A stretch of 64,000 nt of DNA from Laburnicola sp. R22_1 (lineage: Eukaryota > Ascomycota > Dothideomycetes > Pleosporales > Didymosphaeriaceae), in contig JACONQ010000001.1 of assembly GCA_014281115.1 (NCBI GenBank), positions 4,650,001 through 4,714,000 of the forward strand. The letters are read 5' to 3'. The position numbers were made by a program, and so were the translations under genes. Within the stretch, counting starts at the first letter, position 1; the number at the start of each line of letters is the position of its first letter. Shown here in pieces: positions 1-11,826 of this stretch. Under the pieces are notes generated by a model that was not told the origin of the DNA, searched no databases, and saw only the letters and a program-made list of their open reading frames with translations.

Positions 1-2892
1 ATACATTACTCTTAATTACTAAGTCCTTAGAAGGATTAGCAAAAGCAAAGTTCTTTACTAAACTTAATATCTAAAAGGCGTATTATAGAATAAGAATTAA
101 GAAAGGTAATAAATAAAAGATAGATTATTATATAAAGTATAGACACTTTAAGTATTTAGTAATACTATTTAGTTTAACTAATACTCTAGCACAATTCTAG
201 GAATATATTAATAAGGTCCTAGTAGAACTAATTAATATAATATATATTATCTATTTAGATAATACACTTATCTTCTCTAATATAGAAAAAAATATAAATA
301 ATATATAAAAGAAGTCCTGTAAAGACTATATAAGGCTAGATTATATATTAAACTTAGTAAGTACAAGTTATATTAGGAAAAGATAAAGTATCTAGGCTAT
401 ATTATTAGCTAAAAGAAAGTTAGGATATATAAAGACTATATAAAAATAATTATAAAGTAGCTACTTTCTAAAATGGTGCGTAATATTAGAGTGTTTGTTA
501 GTTTTATAAATTATTACTAAATATTTATTAAAGGGTTTTTAAAACTAGCTCTACCTCTTACTAAACTTACTTAGAAGAAGTCTAGTGCTGCCTAGGGTAG
601 ATATGCTTAAAAAAGAAAGAAAAGCTAATCCTTACACCTAGATGCGTAGGTAAGAGCAGCTTTTAAAGAGTTAAAGGCTGTATGTATAAAGGTGCTTATA
701 TTAGTATACTTTAAGTCTAATAAAGAAATAAGACTTAAGGTAGACACCTTAGGTGGCGTAATATTTAGTATACTAAGCTAGAACATGCCTAAATTTAATA
801 GAACCCTATAATAGCGACCTATTAGTTTCTTTTTATAAAAGCTAGACAGCATATGACTTTAATATAATATATATAATAAGGAATTGCTAGCTATTAATAG
901 AAGTATTAAATATTAGCAATACTACTTATTAAGTATTCTATTTACTATCCTTATAGATTATAATAACTTATAATAGTTTATAAATATAAATACATTAAAC
1001 TATTAGTAGATTAGAATCTATAAGAGACTAGTAAAGTATAATTTTATTATTATCCACTAGCTAGGGAAGAAAACTCTAGTAAATAGACTATGAAGACGCC
1101 CTAACTATATAAGTGAGGCGTAGTACCTAGCAGAGAAAGGAAATCGGGCTTATATAGAGTCTTTAGAAATATTATTAAGTAGAGATACTTTTAATAAACT
1201 AAGTATCTAATTAATTAGTGCAATTATAAAATTCTAATAAATAGCATCCTAGATATAAAGGCGGCTAAGAAGGCGCAAGCCTAGGAGAGCAATTGTAGAA
1301 GAGCTAATATTATTAATAGAGAATAGCTCTAAATCTAACTTAGAGACTAAAGATAAAGTTAAGACTCTAAGAGAACCTTAATGCTAATAGTTAGGCGAGA
1401 AGTTGCTAGAAAAAGGTATAATAGAGTAAAATAAAATTAAAGTGCTTATAATAAGTGCAAAGAAGGCGAAGGCTCTTTAGATATACTATAATAGCCCTAT
1501 AGCTAGGTATTTCAGGGCAAAGAAGATATTACAAAAGTTAAAAAGGCATTTCTAATAGAAAGGAATATAACACAAAGTTAAGGACTACTATTAAGACTAT
1601 TTAAAGTGTAGAATATCTATTGCGCCTTAACACTAACTATATAGTCTTTTAAATCCTTTGCCTATACTAAATAGTTCTTAAGAGAATATTACTTTAGATT
1701 TTATTATAGACTTACTCTCTAGCTATATACTTAGCTAAGTCTATAATACTATTCTAGTAATAGTAGACTATTTAATAAAAATAGCTTATTATATACTTAC
1801 TAGGGCAGATTAGGATATAAAGAACTTAGTAAAAGCCTAGATTTAGAATATTATTAGATTATATAGCACTTCTATAATAATCTTATTAGATAAAGGTCTA
1901 ATAATAAACTCTTACTATTAGGACTCTTTTTATTATTACCTTAATACTATAAAGGTGTTATTATTAGCCTATTACTTATAAACAGATAGGTAAACTAAAA
2001 GGTAGAATTAGATGCTTAAGTAGTATCTTTAGTACTTTTGCTACCTAAAATAGAATAACTAGGTAAAGTAGTTACTAATTATAAAATTTGCGTATAATAA
2101 TAGTATAAATATAATAACTAGAGTAACTCCTTTTTATATATACAATAGAGCGGATCCTTATATGCTAGAATAGCCTAGAATGCTACTTAGCAGTAAAGAA
2201 TTACTATTAGGCACATTAATTATAGTAAAGTTATTATACTATAGGCTTAATATAAAATAAAGATTGTAGTAGCAAATATATACTAGAAAAAGTACACTAA
2301 TAAGAAAAGTAAGCACTTTAGTTCTAAACTAGGAAATTAAGTGTTTATATCTACTAGATATCTAAATTCTATACAACCTAAGTGTAAACTTAATTAGAAG
2401 TTTATTAGACTAGGCATAGTTAAGTGCTTTATAGGGAAAGAAGCGTATAGAGTTAACTTTCTAGAATTAACCACACACCTAGTCTTTTATATATTATTAT
2501 TAAAGCTATATAAATAAAGAGAAGCTATTAAGTCTTAAGTAAGTTCTATTATAGACACCCTACGTATATTTAGTAATAACGTATACTACGTAAAGAAGGT
2601 GCTAGAGAGTAGATAATTATTAGTTAGAACCTAGAAATATCTTATTAAATAGGAAGATTACCTAGAAGAAAAAAACTTCTAGAAGCTAGGCACTAATCTA
2701 AGTGCTAACGCTATTAAAGAATTCTAAAAAAGAAGAATATTCTAGGACAGCATTAAAGGGGCTCTTGTTGAGGTTAAACAACTATAAAAGGAGAATAAAA
2801 GAACCTCCTTAGGAAATTTTAATTTCTTTCTTTTATAGATAAGAGATTAAACTTGGGTTAACTATATAGTTAAAGAACTACTATAGAAAGTA

Positions 2893-3234
2893 TAGTCGGC
2901 TTACCGAATACCTTTTTTAACCTTTTTTTTTGCTTTGAGGTTAAAGTAGATTAAGATAGCAGTTCGAACGCTTTTTTTTGTCATCACCTTTTTACGCCTT
3001 TTTTAATTACTAAGTAGGAGGCTCTGCTTTTTTTATTATATTATTTAAGGCGCTAACCTCTTTTTGTTAACACTACCTTAAAACGCTTTTCTGTATCAAC
3101 AATAGTAGGAGTGATAACTGCTATTATTGTAATAATTTTATTAGAAATCCCTTAGTCGCAAAAAAAAACTATATTATTTATGATAAAAGCCTTTGTTGTC
3201 CTACTCCTAGGTAGATAAAATAACGCTATATAAA
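2893..3234. mobile_element. 342-bp non-autonomous insertion in Gypsy-A copy 1
   Basis: Gypsy-A copy 2 lacks this block at the corresponding site (near 34,355-34,370). It is flanked by aagta at 2888-2892 and again at 3235-3239, so it looks like an insertion with a 5-bp target duplication. Its left end (tcggcttaccgaat...) recurs inverted near 42,840-42,915, and its right-central part recurs inverted near 36,650-36,770, on either side of the copia element. It may be an internally deleted relative of a longer element there. No coding sequence and no clear TIR were seen. It carries a nested poly(A)-tailed retroposon at 3050-3170. Confidence 0.6.
3050..3170 (+). mobile_element. Short poly(A)-tailed retroposon (SINE-like), copy 1
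   Basis: About 121 bp ending in nine A residues. It is flanked by near-identical 12-bp duplications (atattatttaag at 3038-3049, atattatttatg at 3171-3182). The related sequence at 36,650-36,770 (inverted) carries this site once, without the insert, so it acts as an empty site. The body matches, in reverse complement, 49030-49139 and 56767-56890. The tail and long target duplication point to target-primed reverse transcription. No A-box or B-box promoter was recognised. Confidence 0.6.
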
Positions 3235-4704
3235 AAGTATACTTACTACCTTTATTTATTTTTCCTTATAAAGAGTTTTTACTACAATTACAGAGGTGTT
3301 TAATAGCGTAAGATATTATAGAGGTAATACTAACTTAGAGAAATTATAATATTTTTAAAAGTTAGTTATAAAGAACTATAAAGAACTATAAGAGTATATT
3401 ATATTTTACTTAGAGCTAATAGAAGGAAATATTTGAAGAACCTAGAATTAAAATATTGTAGGGCGTTACCGCTCGCTAAAAGGCGCTATTTAAGTCTTAA
3501 CAGACTCTTATATTATAGGGAGCTATTACTCCTAGAGACTTTCAGGTATAATAGCCCTAAAGGTTCCCTATATATATATATATATATATATTAGCCTAAG
3601 GCCCCTAAAGTAACTAAAAGCTCTACTAAAAAGCTAGAAAGGCGCTATTTGCAACTATAGCTATAAGTAGAACTCTTACTATTACTCTAAAACTCTTAAT
3701 AACGCGTTAGTTTATATTTATTCTATAATTGTGTTAGTATATAATATAATAGAATAAAAGGCGGAATTATAAACCTTATTTTACTTTAGGGTCCTACCCT
3801 TATGGGTTGCGTAGTTAATAGCCTTCTTATAGCATTATTACTTAGTCTTATACTTTATATTAGTATAAGCGCGCTTTTTAGTAAAGTAATAGGTTAATTA
3901 ATAAATATTACTACTATTATGAATGCAAAGATTTTAGGCGTAAGGTTTAAATAGATTAAGGAATAATTAGTTAATAGAAAGCGCTATAAGAATAACTATA
4001 CCTACTTAATATAGTTTATAAGCCTCTTAGCAGTCTTATAAATATAGTTCTTATTCTTCTTAGAGCTATTACTATAAAGAAGAGCCTAAGTAGCTATAAG
4101 ACTATTAAGCTTAGCGTTAAAGTTAATAGAACACTATACTATTTTAGTTAGTAGTATAAGCGCGCATAATATAGGTATATATTACTATTAGGTAGTGTTT
4201 ATTCTAAATTAAGTAATTACTACACCTAGATAGCTAAACACTATTAATTTAAATTAATAGGATAAGTTTAGTATCTAGAAAGTAGTATATATAGAGTAGA
4301 TCTCCTTTATAAATAGGTTTAGTATAATAAATATATAAATTAGCACTAGTAGGCTAGTTATAAGCTAACTTAGCTTACTATATAGTAAGTATTTTCTTAA
4401 AGGCTATAATACTATAAAAAGAGGCATTAGGGCGTATTAAAATAATAGAAGTAGAATAATATATACTAATTTAACTAGTTAAGACGTAAGAAGCAAGAAT
4501 AAAGTAAAGGTAGGTAAGAACTAAAATAACTACGCTAAGTCTTGCTTAACAGCACCTTTAGCTTCTAAATTAGTTAGGCACCTTAGAGCACCTTAATAGC
4601 GTAATAACACCTAATATAATAATTATTATTATTATATAGTTATAAGACTAGTAATTATTTATCTTTTAAATAGAGATAACTGTTGAATGGGTACTCTACA
4701 GCTA

Positions 4705-4899
4705 TGTTAGGGAGCTCAGGTGACTAATAATCGAAAAAGTTGATATTGACAGAATCTACGTATGGGTGCCAGCCAAAGGTGCTGGCTAAGCTCATAAGGC
4801 GCGCGAGGCGCGCTAAGAACGCGCTAGTACCTAATCGGGACTAGCGCCGGGGAAACCTCGGTAGTCGGCGTAAGGTAACTCCGACCTGGTTCCATAACA
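4705..4899 (-). repeat. Gypsy-B 3' LTR (195 bp)
   Basis: TGTTA...TAACA bounded. It is identical to 11632-11826 except for two transitions. The adjoining internal sequence, read on the minus strand, is the purine-rich tract expected for plus-strand priming. Confidence 0.95.
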
Positions 4900-5248
4900 C
4901 TATCCTCCCCTCCGACAAGCTTCGTCCTCAAAGCTCCATTTCAAATTCAACCCGCTAGTCCTAAATAGGCAACTAACGTACAATCCTCCAGTCACGATTA
5001 TCTGTGCTACGTCCTCCTGAGGGATAGGTCGTTCCCAAGCGTGTTGCGCACGCGACAAGTAGTCAGCGGCCAGCTGCAGAGCAAGTTTGCTGCAATCGAC
5101 CATCAAGAGCAGCTTACTTGGTGAGCTGGGCGCCTTTCCCATGCCGGCAACAACAACGACGGAGACCTTCGTACTAAGTGACGATCGCGGCGGTAAACGC
5201 GACTCTCACTGCCATTCACTGTGAATCACCGTGAGTCCAATCCATCTC

Positions 5249-8200
5249 TCATCTAATCCACCAAACTGCCATTTGCTCCTCCGCTCTCTCCGGGAACACC
5301 ATTGTAGGTGGTCGTGGGGCGTCAGGACGACGGCGATGGAAGTCCGTCAGTAACTCTTGACAACCGGTGACGTCGTAATAAGGCGCCCAATCCGGCTTGT
5401 CGTAGCTCTCCCATTTGACTAGGTAGTGCAAAAGGCCTTTGCGGCCGTTGGCGGGGTCCTTGCACCGCCGGTCCACCTTGTAGTCTAATATGTCCTCCAC
5501 GTCATAGACGGGGAGACCCTCCTCCATGGCCACCGGCCCTTGTGGATCCTGGCGTTGACCCGGCAGGGGATCCATCGCTTGGGGGTGTAGCAACCAGGGA
5601 TGGAACCAAGGATAGATGTCCTTCAAATCATCGTGGGCGGTAAGGTCCAACTTGAACACTTTACCGTCAAAGTCCTTAACAATCTTAAAAGGCCCTAGAT
5701 TCCTGTGGGACAGTCCACGACTATCCTTGCGCGTACGGATATTGCGCGCGTCCAGCATGACCCAGTCATCCACTTTGAACTCCGGCGCGGGTATCCTCTT
5801 GTTATTGGCGTACTCCTCCATCTTGGCTTGCGCCCACACCAAGCTGTGCCGTAAGTGAACCTTCAAGTCCTCGATCCTTGCTAGCAAGTGATCAGCGGCC
5901 CGGGCGTCACGGGCAGCTTTCCATCCGGGCGGTAGTCGACCGGCGGGCTCCAACCCAGACCGGGGTAGGTAGCCCTTCGTGGCCTCGAACGGCGTTGTGC
6001 CCGTAGCGGTGCTCCTACTGCTGTTCGCTTCAAACTCCGCTATTGGCAGCATCTCCGCCCAGTTACGTTGGTTGTAATGAACAAACGACCGTAAATATTG
6101 CTTTAATGCCTGATTCGCTATTTCCATCTAACCGTCTGTTTCAGGATGGGCGGTGGTGGACAGCAAGGGCTTCGTCCCTATGCGGTCGCAAAGACGGCGC
6201 CAGAAATGTGACGTGAATTGCGATCCGCGGTCCAACACTATCTCGGCTGGGTAACCTTCCTCACGCCATACGTACTCGATGAAAGCCTGTACGCAGGTGT
6301 CCACGTCTAAGGACGTGAGCGGCACGAATTTTTTCTTCTTGGACAATCGGTCCACCACAACCATGATGTGACGATAGTCGCGACCGTAACAGTGTGACTT
6401 CGGCAGGGGCGAGATGAAGTCGACTGACACGCTAGTCCAGTAGGAGTCCGGGATAGGCAGCGGGTGAAGCAGCCCGTGCTTGCCTTCCCGCTTTGACTTC
6501 GACCTGGAGCAGGTCAAGCAGTTCTTTACATATCTGGCAACGGTGTCCATACTGTTGGGCCAGTAGTAATGGTGTGATAGCTTGTGAAATGTCTCGTGCT
6601 TGCCGCTGTGTCCTCCAGGCATAGTGTCATGATGAAGCTTGACAATAGACGTACGAAGTTCGTCATTGAAAGGGACGAACAATTTGTCGCGTACGTACAC
6701 AAAGCCGTCATCAATTTTGACGTCTTGGAGTTCCAGGCGGATACCTTTCTCGTGGTACATGTCGTATGGCAACCGACGAGCACCGTCTACCTTGGCTTTA
6801 ACTATCCTCTGCATGACTTCATCCATTGCGGTGGCGTCGCGTACTTGCTGTATAACGTCCACGCCAGCGTCAAGACCATCTTGAGCGGAGGCTTCGTCCT
6901 GACCATCAGACGCGAAGACCTCCTCGCTGAGCGCATACATCATGTGAGCGAGGTCCGCGACCTCCATCACCAGGGATTCCGTGAGGATCTGGGCCAGGTA
7001 TATGGCGTGCTGCGATCCGCCGTCATGACCCGGATGGGCCTTGACGACTTCCTCTGACAAGATGGTTTGTCGTTGGTGCTGAATGCGATCATCGTCCACA
7101 CCCTCTGGTACGTCACCTGGTCGTCGGGTGATGGCGTCGGGCTTGGTCCCTTGTCTGCCAGGCCGGTACTTGATAACGAAGTTGAATTCTGCTAAGAACT
7201 CAGCCCAACAAGCTTGTCTGCGGTTGAGTTGCTTCGTCGTCATAAAGTACTCCAAGGCTTTGTGATCAGAAAAGATCTCCACAGGGTCCGCAGTACCAGC
7301 CAATTCAGGTCTCCATTCTTCAAAGGCGCGAATAATCGCCATCAACTCCTTGTCGTAGATGGGATAGTTGATCTCCGCGGGCTTCATCTTCATCGAGAAG
7401 AAGGCGACGGGCCGCAACATACCGTCGGGTTGATACTGCGACAGTATGCCGGCGACAACCCAGTCGGACGCGTCCGTCTCGATGATTGAGCGTAACTCCG
7501 GGTCGAAATGCGCAAGTATTGGCGCGTCGACAAAGGCTCTCTTGAGGGCTTCAAAAGCTGTTTTGGCGGTTTCAGTGAGGTCGATTTTGCCTACCGCCCC
7601 CTTTGTCAGCTCAATCAACGGGCGGGCCAGCATTGAGAAACGGTGTATAAATCGCCGATAGAAGTTGGCGAATCCGATAAAGGCTTGTATGTCCTTCACA
7701 GTCCGGGGATCGATCCACTCCAATATGGTGTCGATTTTTTCCAGATCCATTGCTAGTCCTTCCGTCAATAGGATCATTCCTAGGTACTTAACCTTCTTGA
7801 CTGAGAACTCGCACTTATGAACGTCTAAGAATAGACCAGCATCTTTGAGTGCGTTAAGGACTGTGAAGCAATGCCTCTCATGGTCCTCTTCATTTTCGCT
7901 ATACACGAGGACGTCGTCCAAGTAAGCTGAGCAATAGTCGTCCAAATATTCTCTGAGGACGTGATTGATGTACCGTTGAAAGGTACCCGGTGCATTACAT
8001 AACCCAAAGGGCATGACAACATATTCGAACAATCCAAAGCGTGTCAGGAACGCCGTTTTGTGTCGATCGCCCTCCTTAACAAGGATCTTGTTGAACGCAG
8101 CAATGACGTCAAATTTCAAGAAGATCCTCACCTTGTTAAGTCGTGCCAAAGTCTCTTTAATTTTGGGCGGCGCATTGCGATTCTTGATCGTGATCTCATT

Positions 8201-9453
8201 AAGTTTGCAGTAATCGATGCAGATCCGCAAACCTCCTCCAGGCTTCCTCACCACTAGCAGCGGAGCAGCGTAGGGTGAATTGCTTTCTTGAATATAACCC
8301 TTGCGAAGCTCCTCTTGTATATAAGCTTTGACAGCTTCCATTTCCTCTCAAGATAACCCAAAAGCGCGCTGGAACGTCGGCTCTGCGCCTTCTTTGAGCG
8401 GTATCTCGTGATCCAAGCCCCCACAGGGCGGAGGCATGTCCTCAGCTGACTTGGGATCCCATAGGTCAATGATCGAGTGGTAGGCCTTCGGGATCAATTT
8501 CTTCAACTCCTCCACTAAGGGCGGTGCCTTGCCTAGTTTGTCGTGAAACTTCTTAAAGTCCTCATGCGAGGCGGCAGCGACGTCCGCAAAGAAGGCCATC
8601 GCCGCTAGGTGTTCGTCTGACTCCTCAGAGTGCTCTTCGTATTTGTCCCAATCCTCGGGACGGATCCAGGCGATGGAGTCGGGGTCACGTCGCGCGAACG
8701 CCATTGCCGCTTCGGCGGAGATCAGCGCGATCTCTACGTCGTTCTTCATCTTTACCGTAGGTCAGGTTGTCTCGGCGTGACTCTTGCCGTAACGATCGCA
8801 AGTAACCTTAACTAATAGGTTACTGTGCAAACAGTTGTGGTGGCAGTAATCAGACTCAAACGTCATGGATCGTTCTGACCACTTCATGGTGGGGTCGTGG
8901 GTCTCGAGCCACGGTTGACCGACGATGAGATCGAAACCGATGATGTCTGTGACCCAGAACCAGTCCTCGCTGCTGTGGCCTCCAATGTCGATCCTCACCT
9001 TAGCCATGTCGCTCATAGAGCCGACGATCTTTCCATCCGCTAACTTGAGCAACACAGGGCTCTTAGCGGGGACCGTCATTAGTTTGTGCTGTCGCGCAAA
9101 GGCTGCGCTCACTACTTGCCCGGTACATCCGCTGTCGGGGAGTAGCGTGGCTTTGATGGGAGCCTTCCAGGGCAGGATGACGTCACATCTCACCTTCATT
9201 TGTGAGCTATGTGGCGGTTGATCTGGAGGCTCGGGTTCCGGTGGACGGTCCGTCGCGTCGACCGCGGCGGACGCGACCATCTCTTCTAGTCCGTGAGTGT
9301 TCTTGTATGACTCACTCAATGACGCGAGCGACAACTGTACGCTCGGTCGACTCACCGGCGCGTCGGAGCGGCACCTCTCAAGGGTGGCGGCAACCTCCTT
9401 ATGCGCTGGTAAGGGTTCCTAAAGGCAACTGTCCGCAGGAACTACTCTTTTCC
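5249..9453 (-). pseudogene. Gypsy-B Pol polyprotein (PR-RT-RH-IN-chromodomain) with four nonsense codons
   Basis: One continuous reading frame encodes, in order: a retropepsin-like protease with the motif PDSGCTG (near 9,125-9,150); reverse transcriptase with CIDYCKLN and YLDDVLVY, both aspartates of the active site kept; RNase H (ETDASD, SDHKALEYF); integrase with an H-H-C-C zinc site (HSGKHETFHKL to NCLTC) and the DDE core (SVDF, LDRGSQFTS); and a C-terminal chromodomain (YDVEDILDY, YLVKWESYDKPDW). In-frame stops lie at 9419-9421, 8762-8764, 8348-8350 and 6128-6130; each fits a C-to-T change from CAG or CGA. Pol lies in the -1 frame relative to gag and starts at a slippery sequence, so it has no start codon of its own. 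The chromodomain, which in chromoviruses guides integration to histone-marked chromatin, looks complete. Confidence 0.92.
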
Positions 9454-11226
9454 CGAGCCCGCGTTAGTTGGGTTCGCGAGTTCAAGATCGATAAGGTCCG
9501 CGGCATTAAGGAGCTCGCGGCGGAAAGGTAACTTCGTCTGACCCTTGCAAGGAGCATTCGCGTCCTTGGGGTTGTGTCCTGGCTTCAGACAGCGGGCGCA
9601 CCATCCCTTCTTGACGATGAAACGGAATTCGTCGGCGGCTCGCCAGTACTCGTCTTTGCCATGTTTCTTGTCGACGTTGGCTCCTCCGCCACCGCTGTTG
9701 CTATGAGAGCGGTTGTTGGAGTTCTTCCGGCTGTCCTTGTCTTTGTCTTTGCTAGTGGCCTTATTGTCTCCACCTCCACTACCGAAGGCGGCGGCCATGC
9801 TTGTCTCAACCACTCGAAGACGATTTATAAAGTCAGCCCAATTCTCATTGCCTTGGGCGCCGCGGGAAGCGGGGCCTCGGAACCGCGAATTGAGGTTCAT
9901 CAGAGCTTGGAACTTCTTGGACGTCGGATCCAGTTTGGCGCGGAACGCGACGTCATTGAATCGGCTCAACCACTGACCCAAAGTCTCCTTATCACCTTGT
10001 TTGACCGTGCCGTTCGCCAGCTCGGACATGGCGTTGCCTTGTTTGTCAATGATACCGAACGACTCCTCCAAGTCGTCGTACAACTGCTGGCACGTCTCGT
10101 ACTTGTTGTCCGAGTTCGGCAGCGACCGATTCTTGATGGCTTAATAAGCCGTCTTGTCCGTGTGCTCGCGGAGATATTCGATCTTCGTCCATTCGTCAGT
10201 GAACTGGTCGAAGGAGCGATCGAACTTGGTTTCCGCCGACGCGATCCATTTCTCCAGATCCTCTGTGTCTTCACCGCTGAACGTCTTGATGTTGGGGTAT
10301 CGAGGGTCGGAGCAACGCGTCGTAGTACTAGCCTTGCTGACCGCGGAGGCGGGAGTGCCCCGGCGGGCGCGTCGAGGGTCGCGTTCACCTTCACCGTCAG
10401 AACTGCTGCTGTCGCTGCTATCATTACCTCCGTCGTCAGAGGTGTCAAGGTCGGTGGCCCGCTGCTTGCGGGGCTTTGTCTTCTTCTTGCGCCAGTCCTT
10501 TTGACCTACTTGCGCAAGGAGCTCCCAGTTGAGGGCTTCAGCGGTGTCGGCGCGCTGGGTGGCCTCATCGCGTTGTTGGCGCGCGGTGTCACGGTCCTTA
10601 CGGAGGCGCGCGACCGTAGCTCCAGCCTTATCTAACTGGGCATCCTTGTCTTGTAACTTGTGGCTGAGTTTGCGGACAGCCTGGCTTTCTGTCTTGAGCG
10701 ATTGTTGTGACTCCTTAAGCGCAGCTTCGGACAGACTCAATTGTTCCGCCGCTGTCGCTAGGTCCAATTGTGATGACAGGTCTCGCTGTAGGTACTTGAC
10801 AATAGCGTTGAACCATTCCTGTGAATGAAGTGGGACCTCAGTGGCGAGGTCCTCGATTGTAGCGACCTTGCAAATAAGGGTGTCCTCGCGAGGTACCCCG
10901 TCGCCGTAGGTGTCGTGGAACAGGACAAGTACCTCTTCAATGGTGTCCTCACCTTCCTCGTCCATGACCACCCACATGACGTCATCCATGACCTTCTCGT
11001 AGTGCGCCTGTGAGATGCGGCGGGCAGTGGCGAAGTTGTACTTGTCGCCTGCCATGGTCCATTCCTGCGACTCCCGCACGCGAGGGCGGGGTTGCTGGTC
11101 ATCTTGTTCCTCCGCTTCTTCTGACTCATGACCTTCCTCTACAGAGGCCAGCTTCGACTTGTCGCTGCTGCGAAGCAGGCCGCCCGAAGCGAAGGATACC
11201 TTCGTTGGGTTCAGTAGTGAGCTCAT
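9442..11226 (-). pseudogene. Gypsy-B Gag, one nonsense codon
   Basis: The frame opens at ATG 11226 and closes at TAG 9442-9444. It is interrupted by one TAA at 10141-10143 that fits a C-to-T change from CAA. The N-terminal half is charged and predicted coiled coil (repeated Q/K/E/R heptads around 10,500-10,750). The central part resembles a retroviral-type capsid (QWLSRFNDVAFRAKL). The C-terminal part has a zinc knuckle CARCLKPGH with a later Cys. This protein would form the retrotransposon particle and bind its RNA. The last codons overlap the start of pol at a frameshift signal. Confidence 0.88.
9448..9454 (-). promoter_or_regulatory. Putative -1 ribosomal frameshift site at the Gypsy-B gag/pol junction
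   Basis: Read on the minus strand, the heptamer G GGA AAA sits in the gag frame one codon before the gag stop (TAG 9442-9444). Pol is open in exactly the -1 frame from here and is closed by TAA just upstream. The sequence fits the X XXY YYZ rule for tandem slippage. I did not establish a downstream pseudoknot. Confidence 0.6.
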
Positions 11227-11510
11227 CGGCGTGCGCGAGGTGTAGCGGCCACCGAGAGATCCACTGCTGAGGGATCCAAAGGTCCGCGCACAGACTTCGC
11301 TGGTGCTGTGCGGGGAGCGTTGTTGAGGTCGCCATCGTCCTCCTCATTATCACTATCAAACAAGTGATCGCGCGTGGGTCGAGTGCCGTCATTCGCGACG
11401 GTCGATATGGACGCTTGCTGCTGACTAGGGTCCTGAGTCGCGGAGGCTCCCGCGGCCTTAGGCTTGCTGGCATCCTTGCGGCTAGAATCTTCCCCGCTAA
11501 GCTGTGCCAT
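11223..11510 (-). CDS. 95-codon ORF upstream of Gypsy-B gag, overlapping it by ATGA
   Basis: An open frame from ATG 11510 to TGA 11223-11225 lies between the primer-binding site and gag. It is acidic and serine/alanine-rich with no recognised domain. Its stop overlaps the ATG of the gag frame in the tetranucleotide ATGA (11223-11226). It could be an upstream ORF coupled to gag by stop-restart translation, or the true gag N-terminus displaced by an old frameshift. I cannot decide between these from one copy. Confidence 0.45.
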   Translation of the reverse strand: MAQLSGEDSSRKDASKPKAAGASATQDPSQQQASISTVANDGTRPTRDHLFDSDNEEDDGDLNNAPRTAPAKSVRGPLDPSAVDLSVAATPRARR

Positions 11511-11619
11511 TGTTCCGGATCTGTATGTCGATCAAATAAGTAAGGTGGGTCTCACGCACCAATCTCCGCAGGCTCGCTGGCTTGCCTAGTCTCCTGCGCT
11601 GAGGGGACTCCGAAGGTTG

Positions 11620-11630
11620 ATACGTAGATT
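11620..11630 (-). other. Gypsy-B primer-binding site complementary to its own LTR
   Basis: One base inside the 5' LTR, the minus strand reads AATCTACGTAT. The exact 11-nt complement, ATACGTAGATT, lies in the LTR at 11680-11690 (LTR nt 137-147), where R would be expected to start. No tRNA 3'-end complement (TGG...) is seen. This matches self-priming as established for Tf1 and related chromoviruses. Confidence 0.65.
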
Positions 11631-11631
11631 G

Positions 11632-11826
11632 TGTTAGGGAGCTCAGGTGACTGATAATCGAAAAAGTTGATATTGACAGAATCTACGTATGGGTGCCAGC
11701 CAAAGGTGCTGGCTAAGCTCATAAGGCGCGCGAGGCGCGCTAAGAACGCGCTAGTACCTAATCGGGACTAGCGCCGGGGAAACCTCGGTAGTCGGCGTAA
11801 GGTAACTCCGACCCGGTTCCATAACA
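11632..11826 (-). repeat. Gypsy-B 5' LTR (195 bp)
   Basis: Same ends and length as the 3' LTR. The differences are one A/G (in ct[g/a]ataatcg) and one C/T (near accc/acct-ggttcc). The perfect 5-bp duplication agcta follows it. Confidence 0.95.

Larger units (their letters stand above)
1..4675 (+). mobile_element. Gypsy-A copy 1: RIP-degraded Ty3/gypsy chromovirus, 5' part outside the window
   Basis: This stretch aligns along its length with Gypsy-A copy 2 (22,900-22,972 joined to 31,507-35,780). It begins inside reverse transcriptase and runs through RNase H, integrase, the chromodomain and the 3' non-pol region. It is far more AT-rich than copy 2, and the differences are overwhelmingly C-to-T and G-to-A, often at CpA/TpG, as expected for RIP. 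No reading frame survives; tryptophan and glutamine codons have become stops throughout. The right side is broken at 4676-4680 (ataac) by an inserted solo LTR. The last bases of the element, up to its polypurine tract, resume at 12101-12164. It is a dead relic and gives the ancestral, uninterrupted layout against which the insertions in copy 2 can be read. Confidence 0.88.
4705..11826 (-). mobile_element. Gypsy-B: nearly intact Ty3/gypsy chromovirus, minus strand
   Basis: A 7,122-bp LTR retrotransposon with 195-bp LTRs at 4705-4899 and 11632-11826, TGTTA...TAACA ends, and a perfect 5-bp target duplication agcta (4700-4704 and 11827-11831). On the minus strand the order is 5' LTR, primer-binding site, a 95-codon ORF, gag with a zinc knuckle, protease, reverse transcriptase, RNase H, integrase, chromodomain, a purine-rich tract (GGAGGGGAGGATAG) and the 3' LTR. 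The LTRs differ at only two positions, both transitions, so the insertion is recent compared with its surroundings. Gag and pol contain five in-frame stops, each one C-to-T change away from CAG, CAA or CGA, so this copy is disabled but lightly mutated. A solo LTR of the same family is at 43201-43395. Confidence 0.95.

Noticed and set aside
6584..7057. 157-codon plus-strand open frame
   Set aside because: Antisense to the integrase region of Gypsy-B pol.
9574..10635. 353-codon plus-strand open frame
   Set aside because: It is antisense to Gypsy-B gag, whose minus-strand frame has a zinc knuckle and capsid-like sequence. The plus-strand product has no domain.
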